The notes under the pieces are model-generated. The model worked only from the letters and a program-made list of their open reading frames with translations, was not told where the DNA came from and ran no database searches. Of a DNA stretch of 64,000 nucleotides, positions 33,205 to 42,703 are shown piece after piece; the stretch's first letter is position 1; every line of letters begins with the position of its first letter. The position numbers and the translations under genes are program-made. This DNA is from Vibrio sp. Isolate32. Its GTDB lineage: Bacteria > Pseudomonadota > Gammaproteobacteria > Enterobacterales > Vibrionaceae. The stretch is taken from positions 1 through 64,000 of the forward strand of contig NZ_JAKEUQ010000023.1 of assembly GCF_022397955.1 (NCBI RefSeq), written 5' to 3'.

Positions 33205-35100
33205 ATGCTTTATCACGAAAAATTTGACGTCATTGTTGTTGGTGGCGGCCATGCAGGAACGGAAGCCGCACTCGCATCTGCACGTACTGGTCAAAGTACG
33301 TTATTACTTACTCATAATATCGATACCTTAGGACAAATGTCTTGTAACCCAGCTATCGGTGGTATCGGTAAGGGCCACTTGGTGAAAGAGGTCGATGCAA
33401 TGGGTGGTTTGATGGCGCAAGCCATTGATCATGCAGGTATTCAGTTCAGAACACTAAACGCATCAAAAGGTCCAGCGGTTCGTGCAACTCGCGCTCAAGC
33501 AGACCGAGCGCTTTACAAAGCTTTTGTCCGTAATGTTCTTGAAAATACACCAAACCTAACCTTGTTCCAGCAATCGGTTGATGACCTGATTGTTGAACAG
33601 GATCAAGTGGTCGGTGTGGTAACCCAAATGGGCCTTAAGTTCCGTGCTGATGCTGTGGTACTGACGGTGGGTACGTTCCTAGGCGGCAAGATCCATATTG
33701 GTATGGAAAGTTCTTCTGGTGGTCGTGCTGGTGATCCACCATCGATCGCTTTAGCTGATCGTCTTCGTGATCTTCCATTTAGAGTTGATCGCCTGAAAAC
33801 CGGTACGCCTCCTCGTATCGATGCGCGTAGTGTTGATTTTTCTGAGCTTGAGGTTCAGCACGGTGATAACCCAACACCGGTTTTCTCATTCATGGGCAGC
33901 CGAGCACAACAGCCACGCCAAATCCCATGTTACATCACGCACACCAATGAAAATACGCACGATGTGATTCGTGCCAACCTTGACCGTAGCCCTATGTACG
34001 CTGGCGTGATTGAGGGGATTGGTCCTCGCTACTGTCCTTCGATTGAAGACAAAGTGATGCGTTTTGCTGATAAAAACAGCCACCAAATTTTTATTGAGCC
34101 TGAAGGCCTAACGACACATGAGTTATACCCTAATGGTATCTCTACCAGTCTGCCGTTTGATGTACAGGTTCAAATTGTTCGCTCAATGAAGGGCTTTGAA
34201 AATGCTCACATCGTGCGCCCTGGCTACGCGATTGAGTATGATTTCTTTGATCCTCGTGACCTAAAACTGACTTACGAAACGAAGTTTATCAAAGGTCTGT
34301 TCTTTGCTGGTCAAATCAACGGTACAACCGGTTATGAAGAAGCGGCTGCGCAAGGCCTTATGGCTGGTTTGAACGCGAGTCTGTTTACTCAAGGCAAAGA
34401 AGGCTGGAGCCCACGTCGTGACCAAGCTTACATGGGCGTTCTTATCGATGACCTATCAACCATGGGCACCAAAGAACCGTACCGTATGTTTACGTCTCGT
34501 GCGGAATACCGTCTGTTGCTTCGAGAAGACAACGCCGATATCCGTCTGACAGAAAAATCTCGTGAACTTGGTTTGGTTGATGATGCGCGTTGGGCTCGAT
34601 TCAACGAGAAGATGGATAACATGGAGAAAGAACGTCAGCGTCTTAAAGAGACTTGGATTAATCCAAAATCTGAAGATATTGGCGCGCTGAACCTGATCCT
34701 AAAAACACCAATGTCTCGTGAAGCGAGCGGTGAAGATCTTCTGCGTCGTCCTGAAATGACTTATTCACAGCTGACGGCTCTGGATCGTTTTTATCCAGCA
34801 CTAGAAGATCAACAAGCGGCTGAGCAAGTTGAGATACAAGTGAAGTACGAAGGTTACATTCAGCGCCAACAAGACGAAATTGAAAAATCACTGCGTCATG
34901 AAAACACCAAACTGCCTGCTGATATCGATTACAGCAAGGTAAAAGGACTTTCTAACGAAGTGGTTCTTAAACTGACGACAGCTAAGCCTGACTCAATTGG
35001 TATTGCTTCGCGTATTTCAGGTATTACACCTGCGGCAATTTCAATTCTACTGGTTTACTTGAAAAAACACGGTCTATTGAAAAAGGGTGAGGAAGCATAA
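33205..35100 (+). CDS. mnmG: tRNA uridine-5-carboxymethylaminomethyl modification FAD enzyme
   Basis: FAD partner of MnmE in wobble uridine cmnm5 synthesis. The protein has 631 residues (E. coli 629). The dinucleotide loop is GGGHAG (13-18), with the family segments SCNPAIGGIGKGHLVKEVDA and FNASKGPAVRATRAQADR-like sequence and the C-terminal helical domain. It is the first gene right of oriC, overlaps rsmG by one base (TAATG) and leads mnmG-rsmG-parA-parB. AAAACGTTT-type palindromes flank its probable promoter. Confidence 0.97.
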   Translation: MLYHEKFDVIVVGGGHAGTEAALASARTGQSTLLLTHNIDTLGQMSCNPAIGGIGKGHLVKEVDAMGGLMAQAIDHAGIQFRTLNASKGPAVRATRAQADRALYKAFVRNVLENTPNLTLFQQSVDDLIVEQDQVVGVVTQMGLKFRADAVVLTVGTFLGGKIHIGMESSSGGRAGDPPSIALADRLRDLPFRVDRLKTGTPPRIDARSVDFSELEVQHGDNPTPVFSFMGSRAQQPRQIPCYITHTNENTHDVIRANLDRSPMYAGVIEGIGPRYCPSIEDKVMRFADKNSHQIFIEPEGLTTHELYPNGISTSLPFDVQVQIVRSMKGFENAHIVRPGYAIEYDFFDPRDLKLTYETKFIKGLFFAGQINGTTGYEEAAAQGLMAGLNASLFTQGKEGWSPRRDQAYMGVLIDDLSTMGTKEPYRMFTSRAEYRLLLREDNADIRLTEKSRELGLVDDARWARFNEKMDNMEKERQRLKETWINPKSEDIGALNLILKTPMSREASGEDLLRRPEMTYSQLTALDRFYPALEDQQAAEQVEIQVKYEGYIQRQQDEIEKSLRHENTKLPADIDYSKVKGLSNEVVLKLTTAKPDSIGIASRISGITPAAISILLVYLKKHGLLKKGEEA

Positions 35101-35732
35101 TGAGCGTATTACGCGAAAAACTGGATCACCTGATTGGCCAGACTGACCTAGAAGTATCTGAAAAACAACGTAGCCAGTTGGTTGGCTACGTTGAGTTACT
35201 CAACAAATGGAACAAGGCTTACAACCTGACTTCGGTTCGTGACCCATTAGAAATGATGGTGAAACATATCTTAGATAGCATCATTGTTAGCACTCACTTA
35301 CAGGGTAAGCGCTTTATCGATGTGGGGACTGGACCTGGTTTACCTGGGATTCCGCTCTCAATCATGAACCCAGACTGTGAGTTTTACTTGCTAGATAGCT
35401 TAGGTAAGCGTATTCGTTTCATTAAGCAAGTGGTTCATGAGCTGGGCATCGACAACGTTGTGCCGGTTCAAAGTCGTGTTGAAGAGTTTCAACCTGAAGA
35501 AAAGTTTGATGCAGTGCTCAGTCGCGCATTTGCGTCAATGACAGACATGGTAGAGTGGTGTCACCATTTACCTAAAGAGCAATCCGGTGTATTTTTGGCT
35601 CTTAAGGGACAACATCCTAGAGACGAAATTGACCTGTTACCTGAATGGTGTTCAGTGACAGACATTAAAGCTTTGCGAGTGCCAGAGCTTGACGGAGAGC
35701 GTCATCTAGTAACTTTATCGCGTCAGGGATAA
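35100..35732 (+). CDS. rsmG: 16S rRNA (guanine-N7)-methyltransferase
   Basis: Methylates N7 of G527 in 16S rRNA using S-adenosylmethionine; loss gives low-level streptomycin resistance in other bacteria. The protein has 210 residues (E. coli 207). It has the Rossmann methyltransferase loop DVGTGPGLPGIP (near 75-86) and the N-terminal KWNKAYNLTSVRDP of the GidB family. It overlaps mnmG by one base and precedes parA by 14 bp. Confidence 0.96.
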   Translation: MSVLREKLDHLIGQTDLEVSEKQRSQLVGYVELLNKWNKAYNLTSVRDPLEMMVKHILDSIIVSTHLQGKRFIDVGTGPGLPGIPLSIMNPDCEFYLLDSLGKRIRFIKQVVHELGIDNVVPVQSRVEEFQPEEKFDAVLSRAFASMTDMVEWCHHLPKEQSGVFLALKGQHPRDEIDLLPEWCSVTDIKALRVPELDGERHLVTLSRQG

Positions 35733-35746
35733 TCAGCGAGGCCATA

Positions 35747-36520
35747 GTGGGTAGAATCGTAGCAATTGCCAACCAGAAGGGCGGCGTAGGAAAAACAACA
35801 ACTTGCATTAACTTAGCAGCATCAATGGCGGCAACTAAACGCAAGATATTGGTTGTTGACCTCGATCCTCAAGGTAATGCCACTATGGCGAGCGGTGTCG
35901 ACAAATATCAGGTTGAAGCAACTGCTTACGATTTGTTGGTTGAAGACACCCCATTTGATGAGGTAGTTTGCCGGAGTACATCTGGCAATTATGACCTCAT
36001 CGCCGCAAACGGTGATGTTACTGCGGCAGAAATCAAGCTAATGGAAGTGTTTGCGCGTGAAGTTCGCCTTAAAAATGCACTCGCATCCATTCGCGAGAAT
36101 TATGATTTTATCTTTATTGATTGCCCACCTTCTTTAAACCTTCTTACAATTAATGCCATGGCAGCTGCCGATTCCGTATTAGTTCCAATGCAATGTGAAT
36201 ACTTTGCTCTTGAAGGTTTGACTGCGTTGATGGATACCATAAGCAAGCTTGCGGCGGTGGTTAACGAGAACCTGAAGATCGAAGGTCTTCTGCGTACTAT
36301 GTATGATCCTCGCAACCGCTTATCAAACGAAGTGTCAGATCAACTCAAAAAACACTTCGGTAGCAAGGTCTACCGAACCGTGATCCCTAGAAATGTACGT
36401 CTTGCTGAAGCGCCGAGTCACGGCAAACCAGCAATGTACTACGACAAATATTCCGCTGGTGCGAAGGCATATCTTGCTCTTGCAGGCGAAATGTTGCGTC
36501 GTGAAGAAGTCCCAGTATAG
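35747..36520 (+). CDS. parA: chromosome partitioning ATPase ParA (chromosome 1)
   Basis: Walker-type ATPase that with ParB/parS segregates and positions the origin region. The protein has 257 residues with the deviant Walker A KGGVGKTT (11-18), Walker A' DLDPQGNAT and Walker B FIFIDCPPSLNLLT. It lacks the N-terminal HTH of plasmid type Ia ParA, as expected for a chromosomal type. The start is GTG, 14 bp after rsmG. parB follows after 23 bp. Confidence 0.96.
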   Translation: MGRIVAIANQKGGVGKTTTCINLAASMAATKRKILVVDLDPQGNATMASGVDKYQVEATAYDLLVEDTPFDEVVCRSTSGNYDLIAANGDVTAAEIKLMEVFAREVRLKNALASIRENYDFIFIDCPPSLNLLTINAMAAADSVLVPMQCEYFALEGLTALMDTISKLAAVVNENLKIEGLLRTMYDPRNRLSNEVSDQLKKHFGSKVYRTVIPRNVRLAEAPSHGKPAMYYDKYSAGAKAYLALAGEMLRREEVPV

Positions 36521-36543
36521 GTCTAACCAAAGGAATTCGCTCA

Positions 36544-37425
36544 ATGTCTAAGCGTGGTTTAGGAAAAGGGCTAGATGCATTACTTGCAACTAGCTCATTG
36601 GCTCGTGAAAAACAGCAAGTAGCTTCTCATAGTCAGGCGTTATCGGCTGAAGGAGAGCTAACAAAATTGGCTGTTGGTAGCTTGAAGCCAGGTGTTTATC
36701 AACCGCGTAAAGATATCGCGCCTGAAGCGCTAGAAGAGCTGGCTGCATCAATTCAATCTCAAGGCATTATCCAACCGATCGTTGTTCGCCCATTGGCGCA
36801 CGACCAGTTCGAGATTATTGCTGGTGAACGTCGTTGGAGAGCGGCTCGTCAAGCTGGCCTTAAACAAGTGCCATGTCTGATCAAGAGAGTCGAAGACAAG
36901 GCTGCGATCGCGATGGCATTGATTGAGAATATTCAGCGTGAAGACCTGAATGTCATCGAAGAAGCACAAGCGCTAGAGCGCTTACAGAACGAATTTGAAC
37001 TGACACACCAACAAGTCGCTGAAGTGATTGGTAAATCGAGAGCGACGGTGAGTAACTTATTACGTCTAAATCAATTAGAAAATGAAGTAAAAGGTTTAGT
37101 TTCAAATAAACAACTGGAAATGGGGCATGCTCGAGCATTGCTTGCGCTTGAAGGTGATACCCAGGTTGAAGCAGCAAACACTGCAGCGACTAAAAAAATG
37201 ACCGTGCGTCAAACCGAGCAGCTTGTTAAAAAGTGTTTAAAACCAGACGTTGAGCCAGAATCGAAGCCTGAAGACACAGAAGCTATCGAACTTTCACGAA
37301 GACTCACGGAAAAATTGCAAGCAAACGTTTCAGTCACTCGTTCTGTTAGCGGTAAGTCAAAAGTAATAATTACTCTTGATGAGCCTCACAAATTAGAGCA
37401 ACTTATTGCTAAACTAGAGTACTAA
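36544..37425 (+). CDS. parB: chromosome partitioning protein ParB (chromosome 1)
   Basis: CTP-dependent clamp that loads at parS and spreads. The protein has 293 residues. The N-terminal MSKRGLGKGLDALL ParA-interaction motif is followed by the CTP-binding region with GERRWRAARQAGL (about 97-109) and ENIQREDLN, the HTH with LTHQQVAEVIGKSRATVSNLLRL, and a C-terminal dimerisation domain. It is co-directional with parA. One parS-like site is present in this window, within recF. Confidence 0.96.
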   Translation: MSKRGLGKGLDALLATSSLAREKQQVASHSQALSAEGELTKLAVGSLKPGVYQPRKDIAPEALEELAASIQSQGIIQPIVVRPLAHDQFEIIAGERRWRAARQAGLKQVPCLIKRVEDKAAIAMALIENIQREDLNVIEEAQALERLQNEFELTHQQVAEVIGKSRATVSNLLRLNQLENEVKGLVSNKQLEMGHARALLALEGDTQVEAANTAATKKMTVRQTEQLVKKCLKPDVEPESKPEDTEAIELSRRLTEKLQANVSVTRSVSGKSKVIITLDEPHKLEQLIAKLEY

Positions 37426-37524
37426 ATGAGATAATTGATTTAGGTCAATTAAGTAATAAACAAGTGATTTCGTACAAAAGTTGTCGGTTTGTATGCAAAA
37501 ATGTAAATGATTGCTGCGTTGTTG

Positions 37525-37552
37525 TTGCAATCAATTTGGCTGAACGTATAAT
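37525..37552 (+). promoter_or_regulatory. promoter of the ATP synthase operon
   Basis: The -35 TTGCAA (37525-37530), a 16-bp spacer and a perfect -10 TATAAT (37547-37552) lie 66 bp before atpI in the parB-atpI gap. No terminator was found between parB and this promoter, so some readthrough is possible. Confidence 0.8.
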
Positions 37553-37617
37553 TTTCGCCAATTTCTCGGCACGCTTTTAAGCGAGTGGTAAAGTGGGCTT
37601 AAAAGAGGAACGAATAC

Positions 37618-38007
37618 ATGGTAGCGGCGTTAGCAAGACCAGGACGAGTGCTTGCAAAGCAAATGTTATTGATCGAGCTTAGCGCGGTTATATTAGTGGC
37701 GGTAGGGTTAGGTTTAGCTGTTAATCCTGATTGGGGTTTTGCTGCATTAATCGGTGGCGGTATTTTTGTCATCGCGAATGTAGTTTTTTGTGTGTGTGCT
37801 TTCCTATTTTGTGGAGCTCGCGCAACTAAGTTAGTTGCGGCGTCGTTCTATGCAGGCGAAGCGCTAAAAATTCTAATCACAGTTCTACTATTCTCTATTG
37901 TCTACATGTATATGCAGGTGGAATTAATTCCCCTCAAACTGACCTATTTACTGGTTCTAGGTATTAATATCTTTGCGCCAGTGCTTTTCATTAACAATAA
38001 AAAATAG
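37618..38007 (+). CDS. atpI: ATP synthase assembly protein I
   Basis: A 129-residue membrane protein with four hydrophobic segments, assisting assembly of the c-ring. The N-terminus MVAALARPGRVLAKQMLLIE and the second half with AGEALKILITV are typical of proteobacterial AtpI. It has GAGGAACG just before the ATG and precedes atpB by 8 bp as first gene of atpIBEFHAGDC. Confidence 0.92.
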   Translation: MVAALARPGRVLAKQMLLIELSAVILVAVGLGLAVNPDWGFAALIGGGIFVIANVVFCVCAFLFCGARATKLVAASFYAGEALKILITVLLFSIVYMYMQVELIPLKLTYLLVLGINIFAPVLFINNKK

Positions 38008-38015
38008 GATGAGTT

Positions 38016-38813
38016 ATGGCTGCGCCAACAGCATCCGGATACATTGAACACCATTTACAAAACCTTTCTTTAGCTAAGTTTGGTCTTGTAGAGGAAACAA
38101 GTTTCTGGAACGTACATATAGACAGTCTGTTTTTTTCGGTGTTGACAGGGATGTTATTCCTTTGGGTTTTTCGCTCAGTCGCTAAGAAAGCAACAGTAGG
38201 TGTACCTGGTAAGCTTCAGTGTTTTGTTGAAATGGTAGTAGAATTCGTTGGTGACAACGTTAAAGAAACTTTCCATGGCCGCAACCCTCTGATTGCCCCA
38301 CTAGCACTGACTATATTCTGCTGGATTATCATTATGAACTTGATGGACTTAGTGCCTATCGATTTCTTACCATATCCTGCAGAGCATTGGCTAGGTATCC
38401 CTTACTTGAAAGTGGTTCCTACTGCTGATGTTAATATAACAATGGCAATGGCTTTAGGTGTTTTTGCTCTGATGATCTACTACAGCATCAAAGTAAAAGG
38501 TCTAGGCGGATTTGCTAAAGAATTGGCACTGCATCCATTTAATCACCCAATCATGATTCCATTTAACCTGGTACTTGAGGTAATTTCGTTACTAGCGAAG
38601 CCACTATCTCTAGGTATGCGTTTATTTGGTAATATGTTTGCGGGTGAGGTGGTGTTTATTCTTATCGCGGCAATGCTACCGTGGTATTTACAATGGGTAG
38701 GTGCACTACCTTGGGCTATCTTCCATATCTTGGTTATTTTGATTCAAGCGTTTGTTTTCATGATGTTGACAATCGTTTACTTATCAATGGCTCATGAAGA
38801 TAGTGATCACTAA
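38016..38813 (+). CDS. atpB: F0F1 ATP synthase subunit a
   Basis: Membrane stator subunit forming the two proton half-channels against the c-ring. The protein has 265 residues (E. coli 271). The essential arginine lies in SLGMRLFGNMFAGE (near 206), and the following QAFVFMMLTIVYL helix is conserved. Five or six transmembrane helices are seen. GGATGAG precedes the ATG. Confidence 0.97.
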   Translation: MAAPTASGYIEHHLQNLSLAKFGLVEETSFWNVHIDSLFFSVLTGMLFLWVFRSVAKKATVGVPGKLQCFVEMVVEFVGDNVKETFHGRNPLIAPLALTIFCWIIIMNLMDLVPIDFLPYPAEHWLGIPYLKVVPTADVNITMAMALGVFALMIYYSIKVKGLGGFAKELALHPFNHPIMIPFNLVLEVISLLAKPLSLGMRLFGNMFAGEVVFILIAAMLPWYLQWVGALPWAIFHILVILIQAFVFMMLTIVYLSMAHEDSDH

Positions 38814-38863
38814 AAAATTTTTTAAGCTTTATTCTAACTATTAATGTTAATCGGAGAACGTAA

Positions 38864-39121
38864 ATGGAAACTGTACTAAGTTTTTCAGCAATCGCTGTTG
38901 CTATTATTGTTGGTCTTTGTGCCGTAGGTACTGCAATTGGTTTTGCTATTCTTGGTGGTAAATTCCTAGAAGGCGCTGCGCGTCAACCTGAAATGGCTCC
39001 AATGCTACAAGTTAAGATGTTCATCATCGCTGGTCTACTGGATGCTGTTCCAATGATCGGTATCGTAATCGCACTACTATTCACGTTTGCTAACCCATTT
39101 GTTGGTCAACTAGCAGGCTAA
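38864..39121 (+). CDS. atpE: F0F1 ATP synthase subunit c
   Basis: The 85-residue c-ring hairpin. Two membrane helices flank the polar loop ARQPEMAP (39-46), and the ion-carrying carboxylate is Asp60 in GLLDAVPM. The Asp and the lack of the Gln/Glu-Thr pattern of Na+ rings indicate proton coupling. GGAG sits 8 nt before the ATG. The gap of 50 bp from atpB is the usual site of strong translational enhancement. Confidence 0.97.
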   Translation: METVLSFSAIAVAIIVGLCAVGTAIGFAILGGKFLEGAARQPEMAPMLQVKMFIIAGLLDAVPMIGIVIALLFTFANPFVGQLAG

Positions 39122-39179
39122 TTAACTCTTAATAGTTAATTAAATTTTTGTAGTTGATTCTTAACGAGGGGTAGCTGTT

Positions 39180-39650
39180 GTGAATATGAACGCAACTCTG
39201 TTAGGTCAAGCAATTGCTTTTTCATTGTTTGTTTGGTTCTGCATGAAATATGTATGGCCACCAATCATGCAAGCAATTGAAGAACGTCAGAAAAAAATTG
39301 CTGACGGTCTAGTAGCCGCTGAACGCGCTGCTAAAGACTTGAACCTGGCACAAGCCAACGCTTCTGAGCAAATGAAAGAAGCAAAGCGCACTGCAACTGA
39401 GGTTATTGATCAGGCAAACAAACGTAAAGCTCAAATTATTGATGAAGCACGCGAAGAAGCTCAGGCAGAACGCCAGAAAATCTTAGCGCAAGCTGAAGCA
39501 GAAATTGAAGCAGAGCGTACACGTGCCCGTGATGACCTGCGCAAACAAGTCGCAACTCTGGCTATAGCTGGTGCTGAGAAAATCCTTGAGCGTACAATCG
39601 ATAAAGATGTACACGATGATCTTCTTAACAACATTACTGCAAAACTTTAA
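39180..39650 (+). CDS. atpF: F0F1 ATP synthase subunit b
   Basis: Peripheral stalk: one N-terminal membrane helix (about 6-26) followed by a long, charged coiled coil. It has 156 residues with the GTG start at 39180, equal to E. coli; an in-frame ATG two codons later is possible. GAGGGG lies 9 nt before the GTG. It is followed by atpH after 15 bp. Confidence 0.96.
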   Translation: MNMNATLLGQAIAFSLFVWFCMKYVWPPIMQAIEERQKKIADGLVAAERAAKDLNLAQANASEQMKEAKRTATEVIDQANKRKAQIIDEAREEAQAERQKILAQAEAEIEAERTRARDDLRKQVATLAIAGAEKILERTIDKDVHDDLLNNITAKL

Positions 39651-39665
39651 AGCAAGGGGCTGTAT

Positions 39666-40199
39666 ATGTCTGATTTGACTACAATCGCACGCCCCTATGC
39701 TAAAGCAGCGTTTGACTTTGCGGTAGATAAAGGTGAGCTAGACCAATGGGGTCAGATGCTTACTTTTGCTGCCGAAGTGGCACAAAATGATGATGTTCAT
39801 AATTTATTAAGCGGTTCTATGACTGCTGAAAAATTAGCTGAAGTATTCATTGTGATTTGTGGCGAACAATTTGATGAATTCGGTCAGAACTTAATTAAAG
39901 TGATGGCAGAGAATGGCCGCTTAATGGCTTTTCCTGATGTTTGTAAAGAGTTCTTTATACTCAAAAAAGAGTATGAGAAAGAGATCGACGTTGAAGTTAC
40001 TTCAGCGGTAGAACTTTCTGAAGAACAATGCGCAGAAATCAGCAGCAAATTGGAACAGCGCTTAGCGCGCAAAGTTCAGCTGAATTGCAGTATAGATGAG
40101 ACTCTACTTAGTGGAGTTATTATTCGAGCCGGAGACCTAGTCATCGATAACTCAGCGCGCAGTCGTTTAGACCGCCTGAGCGATGCATTGCAGTCTTAA
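39666..40199 (+). CDS. atpH: F0F1 ATP synthase subunit delta
   Basis: Links the F1 head to the b-subunit stalk (OSCP-like). The protein has 177 residues, as in E. coli. The N-terminal ARPYAKAAFDFA helix and the C-terminal GVIIRAGDLVIDNSARSRLDRLSDAL signature (given in two segments in the family pattern) are present. It lies between atpF and atpA. Confidence 0.96.
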   Translation: MSDLTTIARPYAKAAFDFAVDKGELDQWGQMLTFAAEVAQNDDVHNLLSGSMTAEKLAEVFIVICGEQFDEFGQNLIKVMAENGRLMAFPDVCKEFFILKKEYEKEIDVEVTSAVELSEEQCAEISSKLEQRLARKVQLNCSIDETLLSGVIIRAGDLVIDNSARSRLDRLSDALQS

Positions 40200-40212
40200 T
40201 GGGGATTGGAGC

Positions 40213-41754
40213 ATGCAACTTAATTCCACTGAAATTAGCGATCTAATTAAACAACGTATTGAATCTTTCGACGTTGTTAGTGAAGCTCGCAATGAAGGTA
40301 CTATCGTTTCTGTAAGCGATGGCATCCTTAGCATCCACGGCCTAGCGGACGTGATGCAAGGTGAAATGATCGAACTACCGGGTGGCCGTTACGCTCTAGC
40401 ACTAAACTTGAACCGTGATTCGGTTGGTGCTGTTGTAATGGGCCCGTATGCTGACCTACAGGAAGGCATGAAAGTTACAGGTACTGGTCGTATTCTAGAA
40501 GTACCAGTAGGTCCTGAAATGCTTGGTCGTGTTGTAAACACGCTAGGTGAGCCAATTGATGGTAAAGGTCCAATCGAAGCTAAATTGACTTCGCCTGTAG
40601 AAATTATCGCACCAGGTGTAATCGACCGTAAATCGGTAGATCAACCTGTTCAAACTGGTTACAAATCTGTTGACTCAATGATCCCTATCGGTCGTGGTCA
40701 ACGTGAACTAGTAATCGGTGACCGTCAGACTGGTAAAACAGCAATGGCGATCGATGCGATTATTAACCAAAAAGATTCTGGTATTTTCTCTATCTACGTA
40801 GCTATCGGCCAAAAAGCGTCGACTATTGCTAACGTAGTTCGCAAACTAGAAGAGCACGGCGCACTAGCAAACACTGTTGTTGTTGTTGCATCTGCTTCTG
40901 AATCTGCAGCGTTGCAATACCTTGCACCGTATGCTGGTTGTGCGATGGGCGAATACTTCCGTGATCGCGGTGAAGATGCACTGATTGTTTATGATGATCT
41001 ATCTAAGCAAGCGGTAGCTTACCGTCAAATCTCGCTACTACTTAAGCGTCCACCAGGTCGTGAAGCGTTCCCAGGTGATGTTTTCTACCTTCACTCTCGT
41101 TTACTAGAGCGTGCTGCTCGTGTAAGCGAAGCATACGTAGAAAAATTCACTAACGGCGAAGTGACAGGCAAGACTGGTTCTTTAACTGCTCTACCTATCA
41201 TCGAAACGCAAGCTGGTGACGTATCTGCATTCGTACCAACGAACGTAATCTCGATTACTGATGGTCAGATCTTCCTACAAACTGAGCTATTCAACGCGGG
41301 CGTACGTCCAGCTGTTGACCCAGGTATCTCTGTTTCTCGTGTAGGTGGTTCGGCGCAGACTAAAATCATCAAGAAGCTATCTGGCGGTATCCGTACTGCT
41401 CTAGCTCAATACCGTGAACTTGCAGCATTTGCTCAGTTCTCTTCGGATCTTGATGAAGCGACTAAGAAGCAGCTAGACCACGGTCAAAAAGTTACAGAAC
41501 TGATGAAGCAGAAGCAATACGCTCCTATGTCTGTATTTGACCAAGCTCTAGTAATCTTCGCTGCAGAGCGTGGATACCTTCAAGACGTTGAACTTTCTAA
41601 AGTTCTAGACTTTGAAGCTGCTTTACTGTCGTTTGCTCGTGGTCAATATGCCGATCTAGCAACACAGATCGACACAACGGGTGCTTTCAATAAAGAAATC
41701 GAAGCTGAGCTGAAGAAGCTTGTTGACGATTTCAAGGCAACCCAGACCTGGTAA
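40213..41754 (+). CDS. atpA: F0F1 ATP synthase subunit alpha
   Basis: Non-catalytic nucleotide-binding subunit of F1. It has 513 residues from MQLNSTEISDLIKQRI, exactly the E. coli length; an upstream in-frame ATG within atpH is rejected for lack of family sequence. The P-loop is GDRQTGKT (near 169-176) and the alpha signature PAVDPGISVSRVG is present. GGAG precedes the ATG. Confidence 0.98.
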   Translation: MQLNSTEISDLIKQRIESFDVVSEARNEGTIVSVSDGILSIHGLADVMQGEMIELPGGRYALALNLNRDSVGAVVMGPYADLQEGMKVTGTGRILEVPVGPEMLGRVVNTLGEPIDGKGPIEAKLTSPVEIIAPGVIDRKSVDQPVQTGYKSVDSMIPIGRGQRELVIGDRQTGKTAMAIDAIINQKDSGIFSIYVAIGQKASTIANVVRKLEEHGALANTVVVVASASESAALQYLAPYAGCAMGEYFRDRGEDALIVYDDLSKQAVAYRQISLLLKRPPGREAFPGDVFYLHSRLLERAARVSEAYVEKFTNGEVTGKTGSLTALPIIETQAGDVSAFVPTNVISITDGQIFLQTELFNAGVRPAVDPGISVSRVGGSAQTKIIKKLSGGIRTALAQYRELAAFAQFSSDLDEATKKQLDHGQKVTELMKQKQYAPMSVFDQALVIFAAERGYLQDVELSKVLDFEAALLSFARGQYADLATQIDTTGAFNKEIEAELKKLVDDFKATQTW

Positions 41755-41802
41755 TTGGTAGGTGGTCTTAGGGCCACCTCATACCATTAACGGAGAGTAA
41801 CG

Positions 41803-42669
41803 ATGGCCGGCGCAAAAGAGATACGTAATAAAATCGGTAGTGTTAAAAGCACACAGAAGATTACGAAAGCAATGGAAATGGTAGCAGCTTCAAAAATGCG
41901 TCGTTCTCAAGACGCAATGGAAGCTACTCGTCCATATGCAGAAACAATGCGTAAAGTGATCGGTCATTTGGCTAATGGTAGCCTCGAGTATAAGCATCCT
42001 TATCTTGAGGAACGTGAAGCCAAACGTGTTGGTTACATCATCGTTTCTACAGACCGTGGTCTTTGTGGTGGCTTGAACATTAACTTGTTCAAGAAAGCCA
42101 TGAACGACATGAAAGATTGGTCTGAGAAAGGTGCTGACGTTGAACTTGCAATTGTAGGTTCAAAAGCGACAGCATTTTTCAATAACAGCGGCGCGAAAGT
42201 AGCAGCTCAAGTTTCTGGTCTGGGCGATCGTCCAAGCCTTGAAGACTTGATTGGCTCTGTAAGCGTTATGCTGAAGAAATATGATGAAGGCGAATTAGAT
42301 CGCCTGTTCGTAGTGTTCAACAAGTTTGAAAACACTATGGTTCAAGAACCAACGATCGATCAATTACTTCCTTTGCCTAAATCAGACAGCGAAGAAATGA
42401 AACGCAGTCATTCTTGGGACTACATTTATGAGCCCGAGCCAAAACCACTACTAGATGCACTATTAGTTCGCTATGTCGAATCTCAAGTGTACCAAGGTGT
42501 GGTTGAGAACCTTGCTTGTGAGCAAGCGGCTCGAATGATTGCAATGAAATCAGCAACAGATAACGCTGGTGACATTATTGATGACTTAGAACTTGTGTAT
42601 AACAAAGCGCGTCAAGCGGCGATTACACAAGAACTTTCTGAGATCGTTTCAGGCGCAGCTGCGGTTTAA
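41803..42669 (+). CDS. atpG: F0F1 ATP synthase subunit gamma
   Basis: Central rotor shaft. The protein has 288 residues (E. coli 287). The N-terminal MAGAKEIRNKIGSVKSTQKI helix and the C-terminal YNKARQAAITQELSEIVSGA helix, which together form the coiled-coil shaft, are highly conserved. GGAG is 8 nt before the start. Confidence 0.97.
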   Translation: MAGAKEIRNKIGSVKSTQKITKAMEMVAASKMRRSQDAMEATRPYAETMRKVIGHLANGSLEYKHPYLEEREAKRVGYIIVSTDRGLCGGLNINLFKKAMNDMKDWSEKGADVELAIVGSKATAFFNNSGAKVAAQVSGLGDRPSLEDLIGSVSVMLKKYDEGELDRLFVVFNKFENTMVQEPTIDQLLPLPKSDSEEMKRSHSWDYIYEPEPKPLLDALLVRYVESQVYQGVVENLACEQAARMIAMKSATDNAGDIIDDLELVYNKARQAAITQELSEIVSGAAAV

Positions 42670-42703
42670 GCTTAGGTAAAACTAAATAGTTAGAGGATTA
42701 ACG

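Noticed and set aside
40183..40212. N-terminal extension of atpA overlapping atpH
   Set aside because: The internal ATG at 40213 has GGAG upstream and gives exactly the conserved 513-residue subunit.
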